Counted from the first letter of the stretch, positions 9,090 through 17,770 are shown. The stretch is 64,000 bases of DNA from Scatomonas sp963928055 (GCA_963928055.1 CAWVDN010000002.1:124001-188000); one strand, 5' to 3'. Notes: generated from the sequence alone by a model not told the origin. Made by a program: numbers and translations.

Positions 9090-9827
9090 TCATCCCAGAG
9101 GGTGATGGCCCGGATAGGCCTCTCCCATGACCTGGGCCGCGTTTCCCAGGCAGAAACAGTCTGCCTTGTAATCCGATAATTCCTCCCGGCTGTTCACCAC
9201 GGCCAGCGTTTTCCCATGAAAATACTTGACCAGTTCTCCCAGGTTTGACTGAAGGCTGGTCCCCAGGACCAGCAGGATCTCCGCCCGGGCGATCAGATCC
9301 GCGGCTCTGGTGATCTGCTGGTTGTCCAGCATCTCTCCCCGGAGGGCGATGCCCGGATAGATCAGCGCCCCGCATTCCTCGCAGCAGGGAAGCGGCGTGT
9401 GTTCCAGAATATAATCCGCGTTGTAGACCCTGCCACAGTGGGGACAGGTGTTGGCGTCGATGTTTCCGTAAAGCTGGATCACGTTCCGGCAGCCCACCAT
9501 CCGGGAATGATTGAAGAACCCGCGGGTAATGATCCCGATCAGCCGTCCGTCGTCTTCCATCCTCTTCAGGGCGTAATTGCTTTCATCCGGACCGCCCCGT
9601 TTTTTCAGGACTTCCTCCCGGTAGCACTGGTAAAAGGCTTTCGGACGGTTAATGTAAAAGGAGCTGGAAAAGATTTCTCCCGGAGAACGCCCGTATTTCG
9701 TCTCGATCTCATAGGCGTATTCCTCCCGGTAAAAATCACAGCCTCCGTCCATGGCCAGAGCCCGGCCCAGCAGGCAGACGATATTTCTCCCCTCTGTGAG
9801 GATCTGTCTCAAATACTCCACACTCAT
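9090..9827 (-). CDS. Degenerate Sir2-family (sirtuin-like) protein
   Basis: A 245-residue protein with a sirtuin framework: a Rossmann-type first strand (NIVCLLGRA), a four-cysteine zinc knuckle (CPHC...CCEEC, about 130-155) and the late VLGTSLQSN NAD-binding motif. Key catalytic motifs are altered: the GAGIS-type loop reads GRALA, the QNID-type loop reads TRGFFNHSR, and the catalytic histidine of the ELHG motif is tyrosine (QLYGN). It is therefore probably not a deacylase by the usual mechanism, but may bind NAD or ADP-ribose. The start at 9827 follows GGGAGGC; an upstream frame to 9899 lacks support. Confidence 0.75.
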   Translation of the reverse strand: MSVEYLRQILTEGRNIVCLLGRALAMDGGCDFYREEYAYEIETKYGRSPGEIFSSSFYINRPKAFYQCYREEVLKKRGGPDESNYALKRMEDDGRLIGIITRGFFNHSRMVGCRNVIQLYGNIDANTCPHCGRVYNADYILEHTPLPCCEECGALIYPGIALRGEMLDNQQITRAADLIARAEILLVLGTSLQSNLGELVKYFHGKTLAVVNSREELSDYKADCFCLGNAAQVMGEAYPGHHPLG

Positions 9828-9938
9828 CCGATAGCCTCCCTTCTTCTCGTGCGCCCTTCCGGCGTCCGCCTCCCCTGCCGGCCGCCCCGGGTCCCGCAAA
9901 GCAGGGGAATTTCCTGGTTCAGTTAAAAAGGTGTGGAT

Positions 9939-10172
9939 TTATGCCTCCACACCTTTGTCCTTCAGATACTCAATTACATCGCCCACAGTTGTCAGATTTG
10001 TCAGATCGTCTGCCGGGATCTCGATGGAATACTCTTCCTCCAGTGCCATCACCAGTTCGAACAGGTCCAGTGAATCGGCTCCCAGATCATCTTTGAAATT
10101 TGTTTCTTCTGTAATGGAATCCTCCTCGCAGTTAAACTGCTCAGCGAGGATCTGACGCATTTTCTCTAACAT
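9939..10172 (-). CDS. acpP: Acyl carrier protein
   Basis: A 77-residue acidic carrier protein for fatty-acid synthesis. The phosphopantetheine attachment serine is in GADSLDLFELVMALEEE (about residue 37). The ribosome site is TTGGAGG. It stands alone, apart from a fab operon, but with a promoter overlapped by a palindrome that looks like a fatty-acid regulator site. Confidence 0.95.
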   Translation of the reverse strand: MLEKMRQILAEQFNCEEDSITEETNFKDDLGADSLDLFELVMALEEEYSIEIPADDLTNLTTVGDVIEYLKDKGVEA

Positions 10173-10204
10173 GAATCCCTTTCCTCCAATTTGTTTCAGA
10201 TTAA

Positions 10205-10245
10205 TTTGACAATCAAAGTGTAATGGTTAATACCCCATTTGTCAA
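10205..10245 (-). promoter_or_regulatory. acpP promoter with overlapping FabT-like palindrome
   Basis: On the minus strand TTGACA (10240-10245) and TACACT (10217-10222) are 17 bases apart. Immediately after, sharing one base with the -10, is the palindrome TTTGATTGTCAAA (10205-10217; TTTGA-N3-TCAAA). This matches the known TTTGA..TCAAA shape of FabT-type (MarR family) sites that repress fatty-acid genes. The promoter is direct from sequence; the regulator's identity is inference. Confidence 0.6.
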
Positions 10246-10254
10246 GTACGCTTT

Positions 10255-10279
10255 TAAAAAATTATGCGGGCCCGCCCGC
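10255..10279 (-). terminator. Rho-independent terminator of ftsW
   Basis: Minus-strand hairpin GCGGG-CGGG-CCCGC beginning at the ftsW stop codon, followed by ATAATTTTTT. It separates ftsW from acpP. Confidence 0.65.
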
Positions 10280-11436
10280 TACTCCAGCCGGATGCGCCTG
10301 GCCACGCTTAAGGCCACTCCCACCTCCGCCATGAGGAACAGGATGGACGTACCTCCGTAGCTGACAAAGGGCAGGGTCACGCCGGTGGTGGGGATCACGT
10401 TCAGCACCACGCAGACATTCAGGATGACCTGCAGCGCGATATGGGCAAACACGCCGCTGACGATCAGGGTGCCGTACAGATCCGGAGCGTTCTGCGCGAT
10501 AAAGAACAGCCGGTACAGCAGATAGCCGAACAGCAGCAGAAGAAGGATCGCTCCGAAAAGTCCCAGCTCCTCACAGACGATGGAAAAGATCATATCGTTC
10601 TGGGCTTCCGGGATATAGGAAAGCTTCTGGGTGCTGTTTCCCAGCCCCTTGCCGAAAAAGCCTCCGGAACCCACCGCGTACAGCCCCTGAAGGACCTGCC
10701 AGCCTCCGGTTTCCTGATTCTCCTCCGGCCGGAGCCAGGTCAGGATCCGGCGAAGGCGGAAATCCGTGGTGGACTCCATGGTATGGTACAGAATATAAAG
10801 GCCCACGGCGATCAGCACTGCCGCGATCAGCAGCAGGATGATAAAGGGCCTGGTCTTCGGGTGCGCCAGAAAAATGATCACACAGCTGATCGCCATGATG
10901 ATCACGGCCGTACTCAGATTATCCGTCAGAAAATAGGCGCCCCCGGCCTGCAGAAGCCCCAGGAACAGAAGAAGCAGTACTGCCCGCCCCCGGCGGATCT
11001 GTCTTCCCATTTTCAGGATCATATACGGCAGAAAAAGGATCACCGCGATCTTGGCGATCTCGGAAGGCTGAAACTGCATGCCGAGCTTCAGCCAGCGCCT
11101 GGCTCCGCCGGCGGATACTCCCAGAGGGGAAAACCGCACCATTGCCATAAGGATCAGCGCCAGCCCAAAAAGAAACGGCGACCACTTCATAAACACATGG
11201 TAATCGATCCTTGCGATCACCAGGGCCATGACCACTGCCCCGGCGCTGATCAGCGTCTGTCTGGTAAAATAATACATATCGTTTCCGAACATGTTGGACG
11301 CCTCATAAGCGCTGGCGCTGTACAGCATCATCAGTCCGAAACAGATTAAAATGATCACCACGGCCAGCAGGTTGTAATCATAATAACCCCTGCTCCTGCT
11401 GCCGCGGACTGTTTTCTCCGCAGTAACTCCCTGCAT
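10279..11436 (-). CDS. FtsW/RodA/SpoVE-family peptidoglycan glycosyltransferase
   Basis: A 385-residue SEDS-family membrane enzyme that polymerises lipid II with a partner class B penicillin-binding protein. About ten membrane spans; LYSASAYEASN after span 1, GARRWLKLGMQFQPSEIAKI and the late VVLNVIPTTGVTLPFVSYGGTS are the family's conserved segments. It is closest in style to FtsW (division) but SpoVE or RodA cannot be excluded without a tree. The start at 11436 follows GAGGAG at seven bases; longer frames contain this ribosome site inside them. No partner PBP is adjacent. Confidence 0.85.
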   Translation of the reverse strand: MQGVTAEKTVRGSRSRGYYDYNLLAVVIILICFGLMMLYSASAYEASNMFGNDMYYFTRQTLISAGAVVMALVIARIDYHVFMKWSPFLFGLALILMAMVRFSPLGVSAGGARRWLKLGMQFQPSEIAKIAVILFLPYMILKMGRQIRRGRAVLLLLFLGLLQAGGAYFLTDNLSTAVIIMAISCVIIFLAHPKTRPFIILLLIAAVLIAVGLYILYHTMESTTDFRLRRILTWLRPEENQETGGWQVLQGLYAVGSGGFFGKGLGNSTQKLSYIPEAQNDMIFSIVCEELGLFGAILLLLLFGYLLYRLFFIAQNAPDLYGTLIVSGVFAHIALQVILNVCVVLNVIPTTGVTLPFVSYGGTSILFLMAEVGVALSVARRIRLE

Positions 11437-11458
11437 ATACTCACTCCTCATTTTTCTG

Positions 11459-11487
11459 ATTATAGCACAGGCTTTCTGCCGGGGCAA
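11459..11487 (-). promoter_or_regulatory. Promoter of the ftsW-like gene
   Basis: Perfect -10 TATAAT (11459-11464) and TTGCCC (11482-11487) with a 17-base spacer on the minus strand, 22 bases before the chosen start codon. Confidence 0.5.
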
Positions 11488-11507
11488 CCCTGTATCCGTC
11501 TCCCGGT

Positions 11508-13313
11508 TCAGCGGAGGGCGTATTCCAGCAGTTCTCCGAAGGAGGGATCCGTTCCCGTTTCCCCCAGCGTCACCCGGCGGACCATTTCCGGGTCGTCGGT
11601 AATGAGGTTATCCACCCCGCAGTCGATCATCCGCTGGATATCCCCCTGATAATTCAGGGTCCAGGCGCAGACCTCCTTGCCCAGGGCGTGGGCCCTGCGG
11701 ACAAAGGAACGGTTCAGGTACGTATATTTGACGCTGAAAAAGTCCGCCGCCGTCATCTGGGACAGATCTCCGTAGACCATGGACAGGGTGTAGCCTGTCA
11801 CAAGATCCGGCGCCAGTTCCTTGATCTGCTCCAGATACCGGTAATTCATGGAAGTTACCACGCAGCTGTCCTCAAAGCCGTGCTCTTCAATGATCTTCAC
11901 TACTTTGGGAACGATCTGCCCGTTATGGCCGTTGTATTTCAGTTCAATGTTCAGCCGGATCTTCCCCCGGCAGTAGTCCAGGACCTCCCCCAGAGTGGGG
12001 ATCTGCTCTCCCCGGAACTTTTTATGGAACTTTACCCCGGCGTCCAGCCGGCTTACCTCCTCATAGGTCAGATCCCAGATATTGGCGTTGAGGCCTGTGA
12101 CTCTTTTCAGGTTGGTGTCATGGAGCAGAACGATCTCCCCGTCCTTGGTTTCCTGGACGTCGATCTCCGCGTAGTCCGCCAGGGATTCCACTGCGGCCTC
12201 CATAGCGCTCAGGGTATTTTCCGGAGCCACTCTTGCCCCTCCCCGATGGGCCGTCACTGCCACCGAGTCATTTCCCGGGATCCGCTCCGGGATGCTGTCC
12301 CCGATCATCACCAGCACCAGCAGGCTGTCCGCCGCCAGGATCATGGCGGTCCACAGGCTCAGCATTCCCGGCCGGGCCGCCAGCCGGCGGATCCATCCCG
12401 GTTTCCCGGAAGCTTCCCGGGATCCGCCCGCCTTATCCCCCCAGGCGAAAATAGTATAGGAAGCCAGCAGGGCGGCGGTCATGCCGGCGCCCCCGGCCGC
12501 CACCCCCGCAGTCAGGCGGATCCAGCTTCCGTATACCAGGACCGCGCTGATCTGGCTGCTCTGATTTCTGCCGAATCTCACGCCGGCAGTCATTGCCACG
12601 ATCACTGCCAGAAACAGCAGCAGGACCAGGGCGAAGGCCAGAACCTGCAGCAGCAGGGTCCAGCCGATGGCCCGGATCCTCCTTCCCTGCAGCGTTTTTT
12701 TCGTATCCTCCGGAACGCGTTTCCCACGGTCCGGCCGCAGCAGCCGCTGCGGCAGCGTAAAGGAGTACAGCATGGACAGCAGAAAGACGGTCCCCAGGAT
12801 CCCTCCCAGGGCCGGCAGGGGAACCGCGCCCGCAAGTCTCTGCATCGCCGCCGCGGCCAGTCTGGCTCTGGAAAGTTCCCAGAGGATCAGATGCAGGCAG
12901 AGAAACGGCGCCGCCCCGGCCATATAAAAGATCCAGCGCAGAGGATAACGCCGCAGAAACCGGATGCTCCCCGCCGCGGCTCCCCGAAGGATCCCGGGCA
13001 GAGTGATCTTTTCTTTCTGCCAGCTTCTCTCAAAGCAGGCCAGGATGCCGCAGCTTTCAAACAGCAGCGCCAGCAGGACCGCCAGAAACAGCAGCAGGAC
13101 CGTCAGCACCGTCAGGGGATGGCCCGCGAACTGCTGAAAATTATCCGCCGTCAGGAAACTGTATCCCTGGTATTCCAGAAGCAGACCGATGATCCCGTTC
13201 CCTGCCCGGAGCAGAAAGACCGCTCCCAGCACCCGAAAGGTCAGCTCGAACAGAAAAAGACTCATTAAATTTTTTTTCAGGATCTGCCCGGCAGATCGAA
13301 AGAAACTTTTCAC
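11508..13313 (-). CDS. Membrane glycerophosphodiester phosphodiesterase
   Basis: A 601-residue protein: an N-terminal half with about six to seven membrane spans (GDPD membrane domain, about 1-340) fused to a GlpQ/UgpQ-type catalytic TIM barrel (about 350-590). The catalytic motif VTAHRGGARVAPENT, the EIDVQ metal ligands and the LLHD histidine are present. It would cleave glycerophosphodiesters or lipid/teichoic-acid-derived glycerol phosphates at the membrane. The start appears to be GTG at 13311-13313 with only a weak GGGTGGG ribosome site; an internal ATG at 13265 is possible but would cut into the first conserved segment. Confidence 0.88.
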   Translation of the reverse strand: MKSFFRSAGQILKKNLMSLFLFELTFRVLGAVFLLRAGNGIIGLLLEYQGYSFLTADNFQQFAGHPLTVLTVLLLFLAVLLALLFESCGILACFERSWQKEKITLPGILRGAAAGSIRFLRRYPLRWIFYMAGAAPFLCLHLILWELSRARLAAAAMQRLAGAVPLPALGGILGTVFLLSMLYSFTLPQRLLRPDRGKRVPEDTKKTLQGRRIRAIGWTLLLQVLAFALVLLLFLAVIVAMTAGVRFGRNQSSQISAVLVYGSWIRLTAGVAAGGAGMTAALLASYTIFAWGDKAGGSREASGKPGWIRRLAARPGMLSLWTAMILAADSLLVLVMIGDSIPERIPGNDSVAVTAHRGGARVAPENTLSAMEAAVESLADYAEIDVQETKDGEIVLLHDTNLKRVTGLNANIWDLTYEEVSRLDAGVKFHKKFRGEQIPTLGEVLDYCRGKIRLNIELKYNGHNGQIVPKVVKIIEEHGFEDSCVVTSMNYRYLEQIKELAPDLVTGYTLSMVYGDLSQMTAADFFSVKYTYLNRSFVRRAHALGKEVCAWTLNYQGDIQRMIDCGVDNLITDDPEMVRRVTLGETGTDPSFGELLEYALR

Positions 13314-13333
13314 AGCCCACCCACTTCCGTTTG

Positions 13334-13362
13334 TTCATATTTTGGATACAAACTTTTCACAA
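13334..13362 (-). promoter_or_regulatory. Candidate promoter of the GDPD gene
   Basis: Minus-strand TTGTGA (13357-13362) and TATGAA (13334-13339), 17-base spacer. The divergent interval 13314-13669 otherwise is AT-rich, with no gene seen. Confidence 0.4.
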
Positions 13363-13619
13363 ATCTTTCAAAAGCCAATCATACTTTTCTCATACTTCTC
13401 TTATAAGATAATATCATACAAAAAGCTTACTGACTTTTTCATATATAATTTTCTTTTTCATATGCCAGTACTCCTTGACAGGGGTGCTGGCCCTCCTTTT
13501 TTTCAGGGATATTTTGCCCTGTCTCCCCTGTTTCATCCATTTAGAATAGAAATCCTTCCTCCGCGGGAACAAAATTTTACATGTTTTTTTGTTTTTCTTT
13601 CCCATTTCTTAACAAACCA

Positions 13620-13628
13620 TGTTATAAT
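13620..13628 (+). promoter_or_regulatory. Extended -10 promoter of the phosphate transporter
   Basis: TGTTATAAT (13620-13628), a perfect TGnTATAAT extended -10, lies 42 bases before the pit start codon. No good -35 is visible, as is usual for extended -10 promoters. I found no convincing PHO box. Confidence 0.5.
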
Positions 13629-13669
13629 AGCTCTGCAATATCACTATTTATGAATAGGGGAAAACAAAC

Positions 13670-14728
13670 ATGGACACATCTTTTCTAGTCTTCTGGGAGC
13701 AGGTGACCTCTAACCCCATGCTGATGGTCTCTGTTATTCTGACACTGGCCGTCATATTTGTCAACGGCTGGACGGACGCTCCCAACGCCATCGCCACCTG
13801 TGTCACCACCCGGTGCATGGAGGCCAAACCCGCCATCCTTATGGCCGCGGCCTTTAATTTTCTGGGCGTTCTGGTGATGACCATGATCAACTCTTCGGTG
13901 GCTATGACCATCAAGGACATGGTGAATTTCAACAGCGACACGCAAAGCGCTCTGGTGGCTCTCTGCGCGGCACTGGTGGCCATTGTGGTCTGGGCGGTAG
14001 CCGCCTGGTACTTCGGCATACCCACCAGTGAAAGCCACGCTCTGATCGCCGGACTGTCCGGCGCGGCCATTGCGCTGCAGAGCAGCCTTTCCGGCATCAA
14101 CGGCAACGAGTGGATCAAGGTGATCTACGGACTGCTCCTCTCCGCGCTTCTGGGGTTCGCGCTGGGATTTCTTGTCTGTAAAGTGACCACTCTGATCTGC
14201 CGCGGCTTTGACCGCCACAAGTCCAACACCTTTTTCAAGTACGGGCAGATCGCCAGCGCTTCCATGACGGCGTTTATGCACGGCGCCCAGGACGGCCAAA
14301 AATTTATGGGCGTTCTGCTGCTGGGCGTCTTTCTCATGAACGGCCAGGACACTACCGAGGGGGCTGTGCTTCCGGTGTGGATGATGCTCCTCTGCTCCGT
14401 GGTCATGGGCCTCGGCACCAGTGTCGGCGGCAAAAAGATCATCAAATCCGTGGGAATGGATATGGTAAAACTGGAGAAGTATCAGGGCTTTTCCGCCGAC
14501 ATCGCGGCGTCCCTGTGCCTTCTGGTCTCCTCCCTGTTCGGTATCCCGGTAAGCACCACCCACACAAAGACCACCGCTATCATGGGCGTAGGCGCGGTAA
14601 AACGTCTCTCCTCCATTAACCTGAAGGTGGTAAAGGAAATGGTCATGACCTGGATCCTTACCTTCCCGGGGTGCGGTATCATCGGCTTTTTAATGGCCAA
14701 GCTGTTTATGGCGCTGTTTATCCACTGA
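13670..14728 (+). CDS. Low-affinity inorganic phosphate transporter, Pit family
   Basis: A 352-residue PHO4/Pit-type membrane carrier moving phosphate (often as a metal-phosphate complex) with protons or sodium. The two inverted halves each carry the signature: NGWTDAPNAIAT near residue 29 and HGAQDGQKFMG near residue 205. About ten membrane spans. The gene is followed after 57 bases by its usual DUF47 partner, with which it forms an operon. Confidence 0.92.
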   Translation: MDTSFLVFWEQVTSNPMLMVSVILTLAVIFVNGWTDAPNAIATCVTTRCMEAKPAILMAAAFNFLGVLVMTMINSSVAMTIKDMVNFNSDTQSALVALCAALVAIVVWAVAAWYFGIPTSESHALIAGLSGAAIALQSSLSGINGNEWIKVIYGLLLSALLGFALGFLVCKVTTLICRGFDRHKSNTFFKYGQIASASMTAFMHGAQDGQKFMGVLLLGVFLMNGQDTTEGAVLPVWMMLLCSVVMGLGTSVGGKKIIKSVGMDMVKLEKYQGFSADIAASLCLLVSSLFGIPVSTTHTKTTAIMGVGAVKRLSSINLKVVKEMVMTWILTFPGCGIIGFLMAKLFMALFIH

Positions 14729-14785
14729 CGGAGATACGAATTTCTTTCATCCCATTCCTACAATAAAAAAAAGAGGTATCAGAAA

Positions 14786-15409
14786 ATGTCCAAAAAAAGC
14801 GATATGATTTATTTCGATAATTTTGTTGCCTGCGCCGACTGCGCAGTGCGGGCCGCCAAGATCCTGGAAAAGGTTTTGGAGGAGTTCGATCCGGAGCATT
14901 TAAGCGAGCGGATCGACGCCATCCATGAGGTGGAACACACCGCCGATGTAAAAAAACATGATCTCATGGAAGAACTGATGCGGGCTTTTATCACCCCCAT
15001 TGAGCGGGAAGACATCATGTCCATCAGCCAGTATCTGGACGACATCACCGACAAGATCGAAGATGTGGTACTGCGGATCTACATGGGCAACGTCTCCACC
15101 ATCCGTCCGGAATCCGTCCGCTTTGCCAAACTGGTGATCCGCTGCTGCGAAATGGTCAAAGCGACCATGCAGGAATTCTCCAATTTCAAAAAATCCAAGG
15201 ATCTGAAACAGACGCTGATCGAGATCAACCGCCTGGAGGAGGACGGGGATCGTCTCTATATGGATTCCGTCCGCAACCTGCACGTCACCTCCAAGGATCC
15301 GGTGGAGATCATTGTCTGGAGAGATATCTTCAAATATCTGGAGGACTGCATGGATGCCTGCGAGCACATCTCCGATGTGGTGGAAACCGTGATCCTGAAA
15401 AATTCATAA
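14786..15409 (+). CDS. DUF47 family protein (PhoU-like Pit accessory protein)
   Basis: A 207-residue all-helical protein of the DUF47/TIGR00153 family, structurally like PhoU. It carries acidic metal-binding-type segments (HEVEHTADVKKHDLMEEL and RLEEDGDRLYMDS). In many bacteria it is encoded with Pit and is thought to control that transporter. The ribosome site AAAGAGG is short of ideal. Ends just before a strong terminator. Confidence 0.88.
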   Translation: MSKKSDMIYFDNFVACADCAVRAAKILEKVLEEFDPEHLSERIDAIHEVEHTADVKKHDLMEELMRAFITPIEREDIMSISQYLDDITDKIEDVVLRIYMGNVSTIRPESVRFAKLVIRCCEMVKATMQEFSNFKKSKDLKQTLIEINRLEEDGDRLYMDSVRNLHVTSKDPVEIIVWRDIFKYLEDCMDACEHISDVVETVILKNS

Positions 15410-15430
15410 CCTGTGAAACGTCTTTCACAT

Positions 15431-15464
15431 CCCGGATCTTCTGCGGAGGATCCGGATTTTTTTT
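15431..15464 (+). terminator. Terminator of the pit operon
   Basis: Stem CCGGATC ... GATCCGG followed by an eight-T run (15457-15464). Confidence 0.8.
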
Positions 15465-15513
15465 GCGCCGCGCGCCTGTCAGTCAATTCCCAGTGTCCCC
15501 TCCGTGCTTCTCT

Positions 15514-15522
15514 CATAAATTA
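15514..15522 (+). promoter_or_regulatory. Candidate sporulation (sigma-E/K-type) -10 of cotJABC
   Basis: CATAAATTA fits the CATAnnnTA -10 pattern of mother-cell sporulation sigma factors and lies 40 bases before cotJA. A convincing -35 is not visible, so this rests on one motif plus the known sigma-E control of cotJ in Bacillus. Confidence 0.3.
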
Positions 15523-15561
15523 TATAGAGAAGAAATCAATGAGAAAGGACCGTTTATCATT

Positions 15562-15837
15562 ATGGATCATTGCCGCATGAACCGGAATTCCTGCCTCAGG
15601 ACCGCCGGTTCTCAGAATATATGCCGCGGGGGCTGCCGGCCCGCCGGAGCGCCCATGACCCGGGAGACTCCCGATCCCTACAGCTGCCTGGACGGCCATC
15701 TGCCCGCAGCCATGGGGTACGTCCCCTATCAGAAATGGAGTACTCCCTTTGAGCTCGCCAGAGGACTGCAGATGGGAACTATTTTCCCGGATCTCTGCAA
15801 ACCCTTCTGCGGGAAAGGAGGCGCCGTATGCAGGTAA
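15562..15837 (+). CDS. cotJA: Spore coat-associated protein CotJA
   Basis: A 91-residue small protein whose C-terminal half carries the CotJA signature: AMGYVPYQKWSTPFEL, then GLQMGTIFPDLCKPF. The N-terminus is rich in cysteine, arginine and asparagine. CotJA is incorporated in the spore coat with CotJC. The chosen ATG has a GAAAGGA site about 11 bases upstream; longer in-frame extension lacks a ribosome site. It overlaps cotJB by ten bases. Its presence shows the host can make endospores. Confidence 0.85.
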   Translation: MDHCRMNRNSCLRTAGSQNICRGGCRPAGAPMTRETPDPYSCLDGHLPAAMGYVPYQKWSTPFELARGLQMGTIFPDLCKPFCGKGGAVCR

Positions 15838-16115
15838 ACGGACGCCCTTCCCGGGAACAGCTTCTGAACCACATCCACCAGGTCAGCTTTGCCGTCAATG
15901 AACTGACCCTGTTTCTGGATTCCCATCCGGACAACGAGGAGGCCCGGGCATACTTTGAAGAAAAATCCGCTCTCCGCAGGGAGGCGCTGGAAGAATATGC
16001 CCGCCTCTACGGCCCGCTGACCATTGACACCGCCAACGATTCCAGTTCCCGCTCCTGGGAATGGGTGAACCAGCCCTGGCCCTGGGAGCCTGTCCGGAAA
16101 GGAGGATGCCGCTGA
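15828..16115 (+). CDS. cotJB: Spore coat protein CotJB
   Basis: A 95-residue CotJB family protein (helical, with the family's late WPWE motif at about residues 84-87 and the HIHQVSFAVNELTLFLDSH core). It is part of the spore inner coat module with CotJA and CotJC. Preceded by GGGAAAGGAGG and overlapping both neighbours. Confidence 0.88.
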   Translation: MQVNGRPSREQLLNHIHQVSFAVNELTLFLDSHPDNEEARAYFEEKSALRREALEEYARLYGPLTIDTANDSSSRSWEWVNQPWPWEPVRKGGCR

Positions 16116-16735
16116 TGTGGAATTATGAAAAAAGGCTTCAGTATCCTGTGAACATCAGCCGGCCCAACCCGAAACTGGCACAGATCATCCTCAGCCAGTA
16201 CGGCGGGCCGGACGGAGAAATGGGGGCCTCCATGCGCTATCTGTCCCAGCGTTTTTCGGCCCCGAACCGCATGACCATGGGGATCCTCAATGACATCGGC
16301 ACGGAGGAGCTGGCCCACCTGGAAATGGTGGCCGCGATCGTCCATCAGCTCACCTGCAATATGACGATGGAGGACATTGAAAAATCCGGCTTTGCCAGCT
16401 ACTATGTAGACCACACAGCCGGCATCTGGCCCCAGGCCGCCGGCGGCATTCCCTTTAACGCCTGCGAATTCCAGTCTAAGGGAGACCCCCTGACGGATCT
16501 CTTTGAGGATCTGGCAGCGGAGCAGAAAGCCCGCAGCACCTACGATAATATCCTGCGGCTGGTAAAGGATCCCGAGGTGGCCGACCCTATCCGCTTCCTG
16601 CGGGCCAGGGAGATCGTCCACTTCCAGAGATTCGGAGAAGCCATCCGCAGCGTCCAGGATCAGCTGGATTCCCGGAACTTCTACGCCTTTAACCCTTCCT
16701 TCGACGCTCCGGCCTCCTGTCCTTCCTGCCAGTAA
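16115..16735 (+). CDS. cotJC: Spore coat manganese-catalase-like protein CotJC
   Basis: A 206-residue ferritin-like protein of the Mn-catalase family. Metal-ligand segments are visible: TEELAHLEMVAAIVHQL near residue 67 and a later ExxH-type AREIVHFQRFGE near 185. It may destroy hydrogen peroxide at the spore surface. It is shorter than vegetative Mn-catalases, as expected of CotJC. Start ATG overlaps the cotJB stop (TGATG) with GGAGG upstream. Confidence 0.9.
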   Translation: MWNYEKRLQYPVNISRPNPKLAQIILSQYGGPDGEMGASMRYLSQRFSAPNRMTMGILNDIGTEELAHLEMVAAIVHQLTCNMTMEDIEKSGFASYYVDHTAGIWPQAAGGIPFNACEFQSKGDPLTDLFEDLAAEQKARSTYDNILRLVKDPEVADPIRFLRAREIVHFQRFGEAIRSVQDQLDSRNFYAFNPSFDAPASCPSCQ

Positions 16736-16765
16736 GGCGGAAAGATCCGCCGGGAAGACGCGCGT

Positions 16766-16793
16766 TCAGCCCGGAACCTCTAAACCGGGCTGA
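16766..16793 (+). repeat. Inverted repeat between convergent genes
   Basis: Perfect 9-bp arms TCAGCCCGG / CCGGGCTGA with a 10-base loop. No T-run follows on either strand, so it is at best a weak bidirectional terminator of cotJC and the ZIP gene. Confidence 0.4.
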
Positions 16794-16850
16794 CAGCTCT
16801 TCCGCTCCCTGGCAGTTCTCCCCGTTTTCCGTATTCTCCCCTGGCCCCGG

Positions 16851-17633
16851 TCATCCCAGAGCCACGTCCAGGATCATCATGATCACAAATCCGGCGGCGA
16901 ATCCCGCTGTTCCCAGATTTGAATGCTCTCCGGCGGCTCCCTCGGGGATCAGTTCCTCCACCACCACAAAGAGCATAGCCCCGGCGGCAAAGGACAGCAG
17001 GTACGGCAGCACCGGCGTGATGATCCCGGTCAGCAGGATCGTGAGCAGCGCGGCCACGGGTTCCACTGCCCCGGACAGCATGCCGTACAGAAAAGATCTT
17101 CCTTTGGAGAGCCCCGCGCTTTTCAGGGGCATGGAGATAATGGCTCCCTCCGGAAAATTCTGAATGGCGATGCCCAGGGCAAGCACAAAGGCCGCCGCCG
17201 CGGTCATGTCGCTCTGTCCGGTAACGGCTCCGGCAAAGACCACTCCCACGGCCATTCCCTCGGGAATATTGTGAAGGATCACGGCCATGACCATCATCAT
17301 GGTCTTGCTGAGCCTGCTCCTGGGTCCTTCCGGCTGCTCCGCGTTCAGATGCAGATGGGGTACAGCTTTATCCATGATCATTAAAAAAACGACGCCCAGA
17401 AGAAGTCCCGCGGCCGCCGGCACCCAGGCAAACCTGCCCATTCCCTCCGCCATATCCATGGAAGGGATCAGCAGCGACCAGACCGAGGCCGCTACCATGA
17501 CCCCGGAGGCAAATCCCAGAAGCATCTTTTCCAGTCTTCCGCTTAAATTTTTCCGCATAAAGAACACACAGGCGGCTCCCGCTGTGGTTCCGGCGAAGGG
17601 GATCAGGATCCCCGGAAAAAGTTCCCAATTCAT
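16851..17633 (-). CDS. ZIP family metal transporter
   Basis: A 260-residue ZupT-like carrier for divalent metals such as zinc or iron. Eight membrane spans are predicted. The binuclear metal site is seen as HNIPEG (span 4) and NFPEG (span 5), with EELIPEG further on. A short His-containing loop (HLHLNAE) lies between spans 3 and 4. The start at 17633 follows AAGGAGG at the right distance; the frame extends seven codons further without support. No metal-regulator site was recognised. Confidence 0.9.
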   Translation of the reverse strand: MNWELFPGILIPFAGTTAGAACVFFMRKNLSGRLEKMLLGFASGVMVAASVWSLLIPSMDMAEGMGRFAWVPAAAGLLLGVVFLMIMDKAVPHLHLNAEQPEGPRSRLSKTMMMVMAVILHNIPEGMAVGVVFAGAVTGQSDMTAAAAFVLALGIAIQNFPEGAIISMPLKSAGLSKGRSFLYGMLSGAVEPVAALLTILLTGIITPVLPYLLSFAAGAMLFVVVEELIPEGAAGEHSNLGTAGFAAGFVIMMILDVALG

Positions 17634-17737
17634 GTTTCTTATCCTCCTTATCACCCAGTATATGCTCCGGAGCGGGATCTGTCATTTGTTTTTGCCGTTT
17701 TCCTGGGATTTTTTCCTTTTGAACCGCCGGAGACGGC

Positions 17738-17770
17738 AAAAAAAGAGGACTCCCGAAACGGGAATCCTCT
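17738..17770 (-). terminator. Terminator of rpsF-rpsR
   Basis: Minus-strand hairpin AGAGGATTCCCG-TTT-CGGGAGTCCTCT with one mismatch, followed by a seven-T run. Confidence 0.85.

Noticed and set aside
13314..13669. Possible PHO box before the phosphate transporter
   Set aside because: I could not find paired TTAACA-type repeats; only one TTAACA-like word is present.
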